A DNA stretch of 51,043 bases from Pseudomonas fluorescens (GTDB lineage Bacteria > Pseudomonadota > Gammaproteobacteria > Pseudomonadales > Pseudomonadaceae), in contig NZ_JAGGOG010000022.1 of the NCBI RefSeq assembly GCF_018614655.1, forward strand, positions 1 through 51,043, written 5' to 3'. The position numbers and the translations under genes are program-made. Numbering within the stretch: the first letter of the stretch is position 1; every line of letters starts with the position of its first letter. Shown piece by piece: positions 19,201-24,887 of the stretch. The notes under the pieces were generated by a model. It saw only the letters and a program-made list of their open reading frames with translations. It had not been told where the DNA came from and made no database searches.

Positions 19201-21245
19201 CCTTGCACGTAGTTGACCAGCGAGCGGTGGCTGAGGGTCACACCCTTGGCCTTGCCGGTGGAACCGGAGGTGTAGATCACGTAGGCCAGGTGATCGGGAT
19301 CGAGGGCCACATCCGGGTTGCTGACAGGTTGCTCATCGTATGGGTCGATCAGCAAGTGCTGGACACCGGCGAGGGCAGGCAATCGATTGACCAGGCCAGA
19401 CTGGGTCACGAGCAGATGAATGCCGCTGTCCTCGGCCATGTGTACCAGGCGTTGAGCCGGGAAGTCCGGATCCAGCGGTACGTAAGCCCCGCCCGCTTTC
19501 AGAATGGCCAGCATGCCGACAATCATGTCCAGGGAGCGCTCGACGGCGATCCCCACCGGCACATCGGCGCCGACACCCAGGGCGATCAGTCGGTGTGCCA
19601 GGCGATTGGCCTGTTGGTTGAGTTGCTGGTAGGTCAAGGACTGGCCGGCGAACACCAGCGCCGTCATGTCAGGCTTGGCGGCTGCCTGGTGCTCGATCAA
19701 ATGATGAATGCACAACGTCGGATCACGTTCGGCGCGGGTATTGTTCCATTGCACCAGCGCTTGCTGAACCTGGTCGTCGGCCAGCAGCGGCAGGTCGCCT
19801 ACGCGAGCCTTGGGGGTCTGGACCAGGGCGCCAAGCAAGGTTTGCCAATGCTCGGCCATGCGCTCGATGGTGTGCGGGGCGAACAGATCGCTGGCGTAGG
19901 TAAACGCCGCACACAACTGCCCGCCGCGTTCGAAGGTATCGAGGGTCAGGTCAAAACGCGTGGTGCGGCTGGACCACTCCACGGCACTCAACTGCAAGTC
20001 GGAGCTGACCGCCAGGGTCTGCAGATCGGCCACCTGCGGCTGGTGGTTGTACATCACCTGGAACAGCGGGTGATGGCTGGCGTCCCGGGCCAGGTTCAGG
20101 CCTTCGACCAGTTGCTCGAACGGCAAGTCTTGATGGGCTTGGGCGCCCAGTGCAGCGGCTTTTACCTGCCGCATCAACTGATCGCCCGGGGTCTGGGAGT
20201 CGAACTGAATGCGCAGCACCTGGGTATTGACGAAGAAACCGATCAGGCCTTCGATTTCACTGCGGTTGCGATTGGCAATCGGCACGCCGATGCGGATATC
20301 GGCCTGCCCGCTGTAGCGGTGCAGCAAGGTGCCGAACGCCCCCAGCAGCAACATGAACAGGGTGACTTCCTGCTGGCGGGCGCTCTGACGCAAGCCGTCG
20401 GCCAGGGCTGGGGCAATCACCCACTCATGGCGGGCGCCTCGTTGGCTGGGGCGTGCGGGACGCGGGTGATCAGTGGGCAGGTTAAGCACCGGATGTTCAT
20501 TACCCAGGGCTTCACGCCAATAGTCGAGTTGGCGCTGTTGCTCGCCGGCCTCCAGCCAGCGCCGCTGCCACAGGGCGTAATCGCTGTATTGGATCGGCAA
20601 CGCTGGCAGGTCGGCGACCTGGCCGGCGTCGGCCGCACCGTAAAACCGCGTGAACTCCTCGATCAGCACCCCCATGGACCAGCCATCGGAGACGATATGG
20701 TGCAAGGTCAGCAGCAACACGTGCTCCTGCTCGGCCAGCTTGATCAACTGCACCCGCAGCAGTGGCCCCTGGCTCAGATCGAAAGGCTCCAGCGCCACGC
20801 GCTCGGCTTCAGCCTGTACCCAGGCTTCCCGGTCAACGGGCTCCAGAGTCGAAATATCTGCACGAGTGATGTGCAGCGCTTGTGCTACAGGCACCTGCCG
20901 GGGCTGATCGTCGGCGTCCTGGACGAACACCGTGCGCAGGGTTTCATGACGTTCGATCAGCCCGGCAAAGGCCTGCTCCATGGCCGACTCATTCAGGCGT
21001 CCCGTGAGGCGCACCGCACTGGGCAGGTTGTAGGCGCCGCTTTGCGGGTCCAGTTGCCAAAGAAACCACATCCGCTGCTGGGCGTAGGACAACGCCTGAC
21101 GGTCATCGACCGCCACACCCGCCGGGATCGGAAAACGGGAGAAGTCTATCCCTTCCTTTTGCAGCGCCTGGAGAAACATCTGGCGTTTTTCCAGGGGCAA
21201 CCCGATAAACCGGCGAACAAGTTTCAGGGAGTCTTCAGCGTTCAT
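10245..21245 (-). CDS. Three-module pyoverdine-type NRPS (PvdI/PvdJ-like), C-A-T-C-A-T-E-C-A-T
   Basis: A 3666-residue synthetase that starts with a condensation domain, so it must receive a chain made by another enzyme such as PvdL. Landmarks by residue: condensation HHIVSDG ~183; adenylation SGSTG ~657; carrier LGGHSL ~1046; condensation HHIISDG ~1228; adenylation ~1700; carrier LGGDSI ~2087; epimerase HHLVVDG ~2265 with EGHGRQ; D-accepting condensation HHILMDG ~2736; adenylation ~3200; carrier LGGHSL ~3594. There is no thioesterase. Pockets by alignment to GrsA: DLTKIGHVGK (Asp), DAEDIGAISK (two acidic residues, so a basic substrate, Lys most likely) and DGEACGGVTK (hydroxyornithine-like). 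The start is ATG 21245, giving MNAEDSLKLVRRFIG as in pyoverdine synthetases; the frame extends 11 codons further up. No fused hydroxylase domain is seen. Confidence 0.9.
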   Translation of the reverse strand: MNAEDSLKLVRRFIGLPLEKRQMFLQALQKEGIDFSRFPIPAGVAVDDRQALSYAQQRMWFLWQLDPQSGAYNLPSAVRLTGRLNESAMEQAFAGLIERHETLRTVFVQDADDQPRQVPVAQALHITRADISTLEPVDREAWVQAEAERVALEPFDLSQGPLLRVQLIKLAEQEHVLLLTLHHIVSDGWSMGVLIEEFTRFYGAADAGQVADLPALPIQYSDYALWQRRWLEAGEQQRQLDYWREALGNEHPVLNLPTDHPRPARPSQRGARHEWVIAPALADGLRQSARQQEVTLFMLLLGAFGTLLHRYSGQADIRIGVPIANRNRSEIEGLIGFFVNTQVLRIQFDSQTPGDQLMRQVKAAALGAQAHQDLPFEQLVEGLNLARDASHHPLFQVMYNHQPQVADLQTLAVSSDLQLSAVEWSSRTTRFDLTLDTFERGGQLCAAFTYASDLFAPHTIERMAEHWQTLLGALVQTPKARVGDLPLLADDQVQQALVQWNNTRAERDPTLCIHHLIEHQAAAKPDMTALVFAGQSLTYQQLNQQANRLAHRLIALGVGADVPVGIAVERSLDMIVGMLAILKAGGAYVPLDPDFPAQRLVHMAEDSGIHLLVTQSGLVNRLPALAGVQHLLIDPYDEQPVSNPDVALDPDHLAYVIYTSGSTGKAKGVTLSHRSLVNYVQGILHTLPLANARSMAVVSTLSADLGHTTLFGALCSGCTLHVLGLDLTLDAERFGAYMAEQQIDVLKIVPSHLEALLSDDPHASGLPRQCLIMGGEAASPALLARIRALGDGCRVINHYGPTETTVGVLTTANEAPTPSALPLGRPLPNTTAYILEDGLQPAMVGASAELYLGGAGLARGYLGRAAMTAERFVPHPFGSTGERLYRTGDLARYRADGSIEFKGRVDHQVKVRGYRIELGEINGCLRQHPGVREAVTLIADAANNPHIVAYVVLKDGCNSDDLRLALGHELPDYMVPAVFVSLDALPLTLNGKLDLQALAALQQDLPQVVHQAPVTDLQKRLATVWAQVLKTDQVGLQDNFFTLGGHSLLATQIISRTRRVLGADVALRTVFETATFGEFCTAVEQGDLSSTRPAITRLTHQQPRLASFAQQRQWLFWTLQPDSVAYHTPIIVKLQGELDHTALEQTFAALTARHEAFRTRFVLDGDVLCQHVDAVSRVTVQWQVLEGPVEQAVMAETQALFDLAEGPLMRVKVFQLQTQQHLLVVTLHHIISDGASMGVLGREFAALYAAFQARQPLELPALAVQYADYAQWQRDWLGGGEMQRQLDYWRGQLGTEHPLLELATDHPRRDGQGYREGRVDFTLDPVLASGVRALAQRSQLTLFQLFVASFGLLLQRYSGSDDLRIGVPVSNRNAQELEGVVGFFVNTLVLRLQPEPQLSVLAMLQQVKATALAAQAHQDLPFDKLVEALNPQRSLQHNPLFQVMYNHLNTVGAADADSLPGLRAEEVVLEGGMAQFDLTLETLETDHGIQAAFIYAADLFDASTLQTLAGHWRQLLAAMVADPQQAIGQLAVQTDEEQRALISQGQGPEGEYASVIRLFEQQVSRAPDAIALIAGDQRLSYRQLDARANHLAQRLLDAGVTAEMPVGLALPRTPELVVGLLAIFKAGAAFVPLDLQYPAERLAYMIEDSGIAVLLTQASVVEQLPAVDGVRTMLLEGAHEQATAPALNGLRGEGLAYVIYTSGSTGQPKGVGIEHAALAMHCRAAGERYAVTRDDCQLQFASISFDAAAEQIFMPLIHGASLVLGEVGQWSFEQLLTQIRQHRISILDLPPSYLNAMAQHADPAEAGVDVRVCILGGEAWGAGQLAALKVIRAAQLFNAYGPTEAVISPLIWAADEQRLAQGTYAAIGMPVGARSACVLDGNLNLRPNNVVGELYIGGEGLARGYLGRPGQTAQQFVPDPFSASGARLYRTGDLARRDAAGMFDYVGRVDHQVKIRGFRVELGEIEARLLALPQVHEAVVQTSVTRQLVAYVVLDHESALDVIKTQLGASLPDYMQPSHWVLLDALPLLPSGKLDRKALPEPHISQAEDQYLAPQNAMEQQLAEIWAQVLKLDRVGVQDNFFDLGGDSIISIQVVSRARQAGIHFKPKDLFQHQTVQGVARVAVLGDSVQRIDQSAVRGDQPLLPVQQVFFEEVRSQRQHWNQSVMLLCRQPLERQRLEQALQALISHHDALRLAFVEGDGWQAHYPERDPQPTILWQAEGCTQQGWQALCDKAQRSLDLAHGPLVRGVLATLADGQQKLFLAIHHLVVDGMSWRILFEDLQAAYRQLVEGKSVQLPLKTSALQSWGQQLALYGASPALQAELPFWQTQQATGEQTLPGANLAGGQLNRHAVTVHSRLDKTLTRRLLQDAPAAYRTQVNDLLLTALAQVMCRWTGRDSTVIQLEGHGRQELFDGIDLTRTVGWFTSLFPVRLTPADQLGSSLKSIKEQLRAVPNKGIGYGVLRYLGDDACRAALHRAPTAPVTFNYLGQFDASFDDDQALFVPASESAGADQNDEAPLGSLLTLNGQVYDGELSLGWTFSGQVFDEAVITGLADEYSAILEALVEHCCEAGVVGLTPSDVPLAGLTQAQLDGLGLPLAELDDLYPLSPMQQGMLFHSLYQQDGGDYINQMRVAVHGLDVARFKAAWQATVQAHDILRSGFIWQSELGRPLQWVHRHPALPFAEHDWRGRKDVTSALEALALSERLQGFELAEAPLLRLVLVQTGDDAWHFIYSNHHILMDGWSYSRLLGEVLQRYHGQAVAAPAGRYRDYIGWLQAQDGALSEQFWQQQLVVLEEPSRLAPAVSAFGNLDTTVSRAAHMRQLDAIASDHLAAFARGQKVTVNTLVQAAWLLLLQRYTGQNAVAFGATQAGRPAQVPGAEQQIGLFINTLPIIAEPAAQLTVGQWLQQVQTLNLAVREHEHMPLFEIQRLAGSGGEALFDTLLVFENYPVAEALQQSAATGLTFGEVLSHEQTHYPLALAVEAGETLILNFDYATAQFSAQAIERLAAHLLNVLAQLVQSPDTRLGGIALMNAAQEAATVAAGSAASSVPALLVHQRIAQIARQTPTHGAVVQGERSLDFASLDRQANQLAHALIALGVGPEVRVAVALPRSEHLLVALLAVLKAGGAYVPLDITHPAERLAYLMSDCAAALVLTDSTLTAQMTLATQARVVEIDRLDLVPWPQTEPLVALHPDNLAYVIYTSGSTGQPKGVVVTHGPLAMHCASIGERYGMTPADCELLFMSFAFDGAHERWLTTLTHGGRVLLRDEELWTPEQTFDALHRHGVTVAAFPPVYLQHLAEHAQKVGNPPPVRIYCFGGDAVPQASFELARRALKPQFIINGYGPTETVVTPLIWKAGSADHCEAAYAPIGTRIGERSLQIRDLELNLLPNGLCGELYLGGYGVARGYLNRPAMTAERFVPDPASDNGARLYRSGDLVRQRESGVIDCLGRIDHQVKIRGFRIELGEVEARLKDQASVRDALVVAQDSAHGKVLVAYLVAEPFVQVPKELGKTLKVALESVLPGYMVPSQWVLLERFPLNPNGKIDRKALPLPEAMAATHYSAPVGELEQQVAAIWADILKLTRVGREDAFFELGGHSLMATQVVMRLRQQLQVDVPLKLLFETRDLADFCEQVALLQAGGGDLMDELTKSLGDLTRLSAEELEKLIS

Positions 21246-21299
21246 TTCTTGGGATCCGGAGCAATAGGCAGGAAGCACAAAGGCACGTCGTCCCTATAA

Positions 21300-21326
21300 A
21301 ACGAATCCAGGCGGGAAAAATTAGCG
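21300..21326 (-). promoter_or_regulatory. Candidate PvdS (iron-starvation sigma) promoter
   Basis: On the minus strand the sequence reads GCTAATTTTTCCCGCC then TGGATTCGTTTTAT. This fits the PvdS pattern of TAAAT, 16-17 bp, then CGT, with one mismatch in the first box (TAATT) and 15-16 bp spacing depending on alignment. It sits about 55 bp upstream of the first NRPS start, where a pyoverdine promoter would be expected. Recognition is by eye; no matrix was run. Confidence 0.55.
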
Positions 21327-21423
21327 GGGTTTTTGAAGGGAGAAGAGCCAGGCACAGGCGCTGCGGGAGATGTCATCAGGGGTTACATCAAAGTTCGGAA
21401 AGCCTGACGACGCAGACCTATCA

Positions 21424-21453
21424 TTGACGAACCACATACAGTGCAACTACATT
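21424..21453 (+). promoter_or_regulatory. Candidate sigma-70 promoter of hicAB
   Basis: TTGACG at 21424-21429 and TACATT at 21448-21453 are separated by 18 bp. The expected transcript start is near 21460, which leaves a leader of only about 15 nt before the GTG start of hicA. The -10 box matches the consensus at four of six positions. It overlaps the palindrome described separately. Confidence 0.45.
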
Positions 21454-21461
21454 TAGTTACA
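21442..21461 (+). promoter_or_regulatory. Palindromic operator overlapping the hicAB -10 box
   Basis: The inverted repeat TGCAACTA, 4 bp, TAGTTACA has 8-bp arms with one mismatch. It covers the -10 box of the proposed hicAB promoter. HicB antitoxins with a C-terminal DNA-binding domain usually repress their own promoter through such a palindrome, so this is the likely HicB operator. The symmetry is seen; the binding partner is inference. Confidence 0.55.
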
Positions 21462-21474
21462 GGCAAGGATCGCC

Positions 21475-21726
21475 GTGTCGAAAAATGAAAAGCTGCTGGC
21501 CAAACTGCTCAATGAGCAAATGGCCTTTACCTGGACTGAACTCATCACGCTGTTGCGTCGGCTGGGCTACACACAAATCGAAGGGGCCGGAAGCCGCGTC
21601 AAGTTCGACAAGGGCGATCCGAGTGCAATGATCACCCTGCACAAACCGCATCCCGGCAACGAGCTGAAACACTACATTCGGCGCCAGATCATCGAACAAT
21701 TGAAATCAGGAGACCTGATTCAGTGA
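21475..21726 (+). CDS. hicA: HicA-family mRNA interferase toxin
   Basis: An 83-residue protein of the HicA family, small double-stranded-RNA-binding-fold ribonucleases that cut mRNA and are neutralised by HicB. The family pattern is clear in the GAGSRVKF segment and in the ITLHKPHPGNELKHYI segment, where the histidine of LHKPHP is the usual catalytic region. It starts at GTG 21475 with AGGA just upstream; the nearby ATG is out of frame. It is slightly longer than the usual 60-80 residues at its N-terminus. hicB follows with a 4-bp stop/start overlap, so the two are translationally coupled. The pair is transcribed away from the NRPS genes. Confidence 0.88.
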   Translation: MSKNEKLLAKLLNEQMAFTWTELITLLRRLGYTQIEGAGSRVKFDKGDPSAMITLHKPHPGNELKHYIRRQIIEQLKSGDLIQ

Positions 21727-22079
21727 ACAACCAGTTGAAACACAATGGCTATATCGGCTCGATCGAAGCGAGCATCGAAGATAATTGCCTGTTCGGAAAA
21801 CTTCTATTCATCAAGGCTCTGGTCAGCTACGAAGGCAAAACCGTCGCCGAATTGGAAGCCGCCTTTCGCGATGCGGTGGACGACTACCTCGATACTTGCC
21901 ACACCCTCGGCCAAACACCCGAAAAGCCTTGCAAGGGCTCGTTCAACGTTCGGGTCGGCCATGACCTGCATTTGGCCGCAGCCTTGGCGGCGACCCGACA
22001 GAAAGTGACGCTGAACGACCTGACGCGGCAGGCGCTGAACGAGTTCCTGCAGCATCACGGTGCCGTCGTGACGGGCTGA
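21723..22079 (+). CDS. hicB: HicB-family antitoxin
   Basis: A 118-residue antitoxin partner of HicA. The N-terminal half has the partial RNase-H-like HicB fold: KHNGYIGSIEASIEDNCLFG, a strand-rich middle, then VAELEAAFRDAVDDYLDTC. The C-terminal segment, FNVRVGHDLHLAAALAA and onward to LNDLTRQALNEFL, looks like a ribbon-helix-helix DNA-binding unit, which would let it repress its own operon. The start is GTG 21723, overlapping the hicA stop as GTGA. Its stop directly abuts the stop of the convergent MFS gene, with no base between them. Confidence 0.88.
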   Translation: MNNQLKHNGYIGSIEASIEDNCLFGKLLFIKALVSYEGKTVAELEAAFRDAVDDYLDTCHTLGQTPEKPCKGSFNVRVGHDLHLAAALAATRQKVTLNDLTRQALNEFLQHHGAVVTG

Positions 22080-23252
22080 TCACCCCAACCGCCGATACCC
22101 CAACACTGCGGCTCCCAGCACCACCGCCCCAGCCACCAACGCCACCCAGAATCCACTGGGTGCGCCGAATCGGTCGATCATCCATCCGGAGCTGGCCGCG
22201 CCAATCGCCACGCCGATGCTCAAACCGGTGATCAACCAGGTCATGCCTTCAGTCAAGCGACTGGGAGGAACCACTCGCTCCACCAAGGCCATGGCGACGA
22301 TCAGGGTTGGAGCGAAGAACAGCCCTGATACGAAGACGGCCACTGACAGGCCCGGAATATTCACCACCAGCAACAGCGGCAGCGTGGTCAGGGCTGTGGC
22401 CACGCCGCAGTACAGGAACTGCCGAGGCAATGGCGTTTTCAGTTTGAGGGCACCAAATGCCAACCCCGCCAGGCATGAGCCAATGGCGTACACCGACAAC
22501 ACAATACTGGCGGCAGCCGGCTGGCCCTGGTGCTGGGCGAACGCGACGCTGACCACATCCACCACACCCACAATCGTGCCCATGGCGGTCAGCAGGATCA
22601 TCAGCGTCAGCACCGAAGGTGAGGCAATCAGCCACTGGCCATGATGGGCGTGGTATTCGTGAACGGGTGGCTCGGTCTGTCTTTGCAGGACAAAAGCAGT
22701 GACACCCACCGCCAACAACAACGCCGCAATCAACGGCCCCGCTTCGGGAAACAGCACCACGCACAAACCCACCGACAGCGGCGGGCCAAGGATGAAACAC
22801 ACCTCGTCCAGCACTGACTCCAGGGCAAAAGCCGTCTGCAATTTGGGATGACCGCGGTACAGCTCAGTCCAGCGCGCCCGCACCATGGCCGACATATTGG
22901 GTATGCACCCGGCCAAAGCGGCGAAAATGAACAGGGTCCAGCTTGGTGCCTGCAAGCGAGTGCAGAGCAACAGCAGCAACAGCGCGCCACCGCCAATCGA
23001 AGCCGCTATCGGCAACACACGGCCCTGACCATAACGGTCCACCAGTCGCGAAACCTGAGGCGCACAAAATGCGGTGGCCAGGGCAAAGGTAGCGGCCACG
23101 GCACCGGCCAACCCATAACCTCCATGGACTTGCGACAGCATGGTGATCAAGCCGATACCGGTCATGGAGATGGGCATGCGGGCGAGCATGCCAGCCAATA
23201 CAAACGCCCGGGAACCTGGCGCCTGGAACAGTTCGGCGTAAGGGTTTGCCAT
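22080..23252 (-). CDS. MFS transporter, 12-helix type
   Basis: A 390-residue major-facilitator carrier in the inner membrane. Hydrophobic segments span the whole protein. The loop between helices 2 and 3 carries the usual acidic/basic motif, seen here as SRLVDRYGQGRVLP near residue 75. The hydrophilic central loop, about residues 190-210, is His-rich (EYHAHHGQW). Length fits a 12-helix drug or sugar efflux carrier. The substrate is unknown. The ribosome site upstream of ATG 23252 is weak. It is on the same strand as the efflux operon to its right, 108 bp downstream of the DHA2 gene, and could be read through from it. It faces hicB head-on with abutting stops. Confidence 0.85.
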   Translation of the reverse strand: MANPYAELFQAPGSRAFVLAGMLARMPISMTGIGLITMLSQVHGGYGLAGAVAATFALATAFCAPQVSRLVDRYGQGRVLPIAASIGGGALLLLLLCTRLQAPSWTLFIFAALAGCIPNMSAMVRARWTELYRGHPKLQTAFALESVLDEVCFILGPPLSVGLCVVLFPEAGPLIAALLLAVGVTAFVLQRQTEPPVHEYHAHHGQWLIASPSVLTLMILLTAMGTIVGVVDVVSVAFAQHQGQPAAASIVLSVYAIGSCLAGLAFGALKLKTPLPRQFLYCGVATALTTLPLLLVVNIPGLSVAVFVSGLFFAPTLIVAMALVERVVPPSRLTEGMTWLITGLSIGVAIGAASSGWMIDRFGAPSGFWVALVAGAVVLGAAVLGYRRLG

Positions 23253-23360
23253 TATTTAAACGTCTCTACTCAATAGGCTTCGCCGGTGATCGGCCGTTGC
23301 CTTGTCTGATCCGAGAAGCGTTTTACCACATATGGTTTCAGACCCCCTGACCCGCACCCC

Positions 23361-24887
23361 TCAAGTACGCCGCAACATCAGCGCCGCCACCGCACATGCG
23401 GCCAGCGCCACGCACGCCAGAAAAAACGCATCGCTGTAGGCCATCAAAAATGCCTGATGGCGAATCCCCTGATCCAACAGGTTCAGCACCATCTGATGAT
23501 CCGGCAGTTGCTCATCCAGCATGCCGTTACCCGGAAAGCGTTGTTGCAGCGCAGGCTCAAACACCGTCACCGATTCGCCGATGCGCGCCGAATGTATACG
23601 CTCACGCACCACCACCAGTTGCGCCAGCAATGCCGTGCCCACGGCCCCGCCCAGGTTACGCAACATCGAAAACACCGCTGACGCCGAACCCGCTTCGGCC
23701 TTGGCCAATCCATGCACTGCCAGTACCGACAAGGCCACCATGATCAAGGGCTGGCCAATCCCCCGCACCACAATGGACGGGACAATGACGTTGCTCGCGC
23801 TGTCCGCCGACAGATGCGCCCCCATCCAGCAACCCAGGGCCATGATTGCAAAACCCGACGCGACCAGCAGTTTGGCGCTGAGCCACTTCATCAACCGGGG
23901 CAGAAATGGCGCCAGGACCAATTGCACCAAGCCATAGGCAATCAAACTGATGCCAATCTCCCGAGCGTTGTAGCCCTGCAACTGCGCCAGGTAATTGGGT
24001 ACCAGAAACACCAGCCCATAGGTGCTGGCACCGAAGATAAACATCGCCACACTGGCCACACCAAAGTTGTAGTGCCCCAGCAGCCGCAGGTTGATAAATG
24101 CGTGCGCGCCCCACAATTGACGACCAATAAACCCCACCAGTCCAAGCACCGCCAACACCGTCATCCAGATAATAAAGCTTGAGCCAAACCAGTCTTTTCG
24201 ACCGCCCTCCTCCAACACGATCTGCAACGCACCCAGGCCCAGCACCATGCAGGCGATGCCCAGCCAATCACCCTGGCGCAGCAGCCCCAGGTTCATCGGT
24301 TGGCGATCGATAGACCAGGCCACCGCCGCCAGCAGCGCAATACCAGGGAACAGTTGCAGGTAGAAAATCCAGCGCCATGAATAGGCGTCGGTCAACCAGC
24401 CACCCATGGATGGCCCGGCGGCCTGGGCCACGCTGTTGGCCAGGCTGAACAGCGCCATGCCGAGGGGAATCTTGCTCGCCGGCAGCTCGGTGATGATCAG
24501 TTGGAACGACAGTGGAATCAACACCGCCCCCGCCGCCCCCTGAATTACCCGGATGATGATCATGGTCGTCAGGTTCGGCGCCAATGAACAGGCCATCGAC
24601 GCCACCAGAAACACCCCCGAGCCCACCAACATCACCCGACGCAGGGAGAACACCCGGACCAGCCATGCCGTGAGCGGAATCATGATGATTTCCGCCACCA
24701 GGTAAGCCGTGGAAATCCATGAACCTTCCTCGAACGTCGCGCCCAGGGCTCCTTCGATTTCCGGCAAGGCGGCGCTGGTGACGTGTACGTTCATGCCAGC
24801 CATGAAGCAGCCGAACAGACCACCGATCACCGCGACCCAGGCACGCAACGAGACCTTGGATGAGCGTGTATCAGCCTCCATGCGCAT
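23361..24887 (-). CDS. DHA2-family MFS multidrug efflux pump (EmrB-like)
   Basis: A 508-residue, 14-helix proton-driven exporter of the EmrB/QacA family, the inner-membrane part of a tripartite pump. The family antiporter signature is visible in the fifth helix as AQAAGPSMGGWLTDAYSWRWIF split over residues ~150-172. An early helix contains the typical NVHVTSAALPEIEGALG. Start ATG 24887 lies inside the end of the HlyD gene (17-bp overlap), with GGAG just upstream, so translation is coupled. It works with the periplasmic adaptor and the outer-membrane channel encoded upstream in the same operon. Substrate is unknown; drugs, organic acids or a secreted metabolite are all possible. Confidence 0.9.
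   Translation of the reverse strand: MRMEADTRSSKVSLRAWVAVIGGLFGCFMAGMNVHVTSAALPEIEGALGATFEEGSWISTAYLVAEIIMIPLTAWLVRVFSLRRVMLVGSGVFLVASMACSLAPNLTTMIIIRVIQGAAGAVLIPLSFQLIITELPASKIPLGMALFSLANSVAQAAGPSMGGWLTDAYSWRWIFYLQLFPGIALLAAVAWSIDRQPMNLGLLRQGDWLGIACMVLGLGALQIVLEEGGRKDWFGSSFIIWMTVLAVLGLVGFIGRQLWGAHAFINLRLLGHYNFGVASVAMFIFGASTYGLVFLVPNYLAQLQGYNAREIGISLIAYGLVQLVLAPFLPRLMKWLSAKLLVASGFAIMALGCWMGAHLSADSASNVIVPSIVVRGIGQPLIMVALSVLAVHGLAKAEAGSASAVFSMLRNLGGAVGTALLAQLVVVRERIHSARIGESVTVFEPALQQRFPGNGMLDEQLPDHQMVLNLLDQGIRHQAFLMAYSDAFFLACVALAACAVAALMLRRT

Noticed and set aside
18939..21299. 786-codon open frame antisense to the first NRPS
   Set aside because: High-GC antisense frames stay open by codon bias. 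The product is rich in His, Gln and Arg with no domain, and the opposite strand has clear NRPS motifs throughout.
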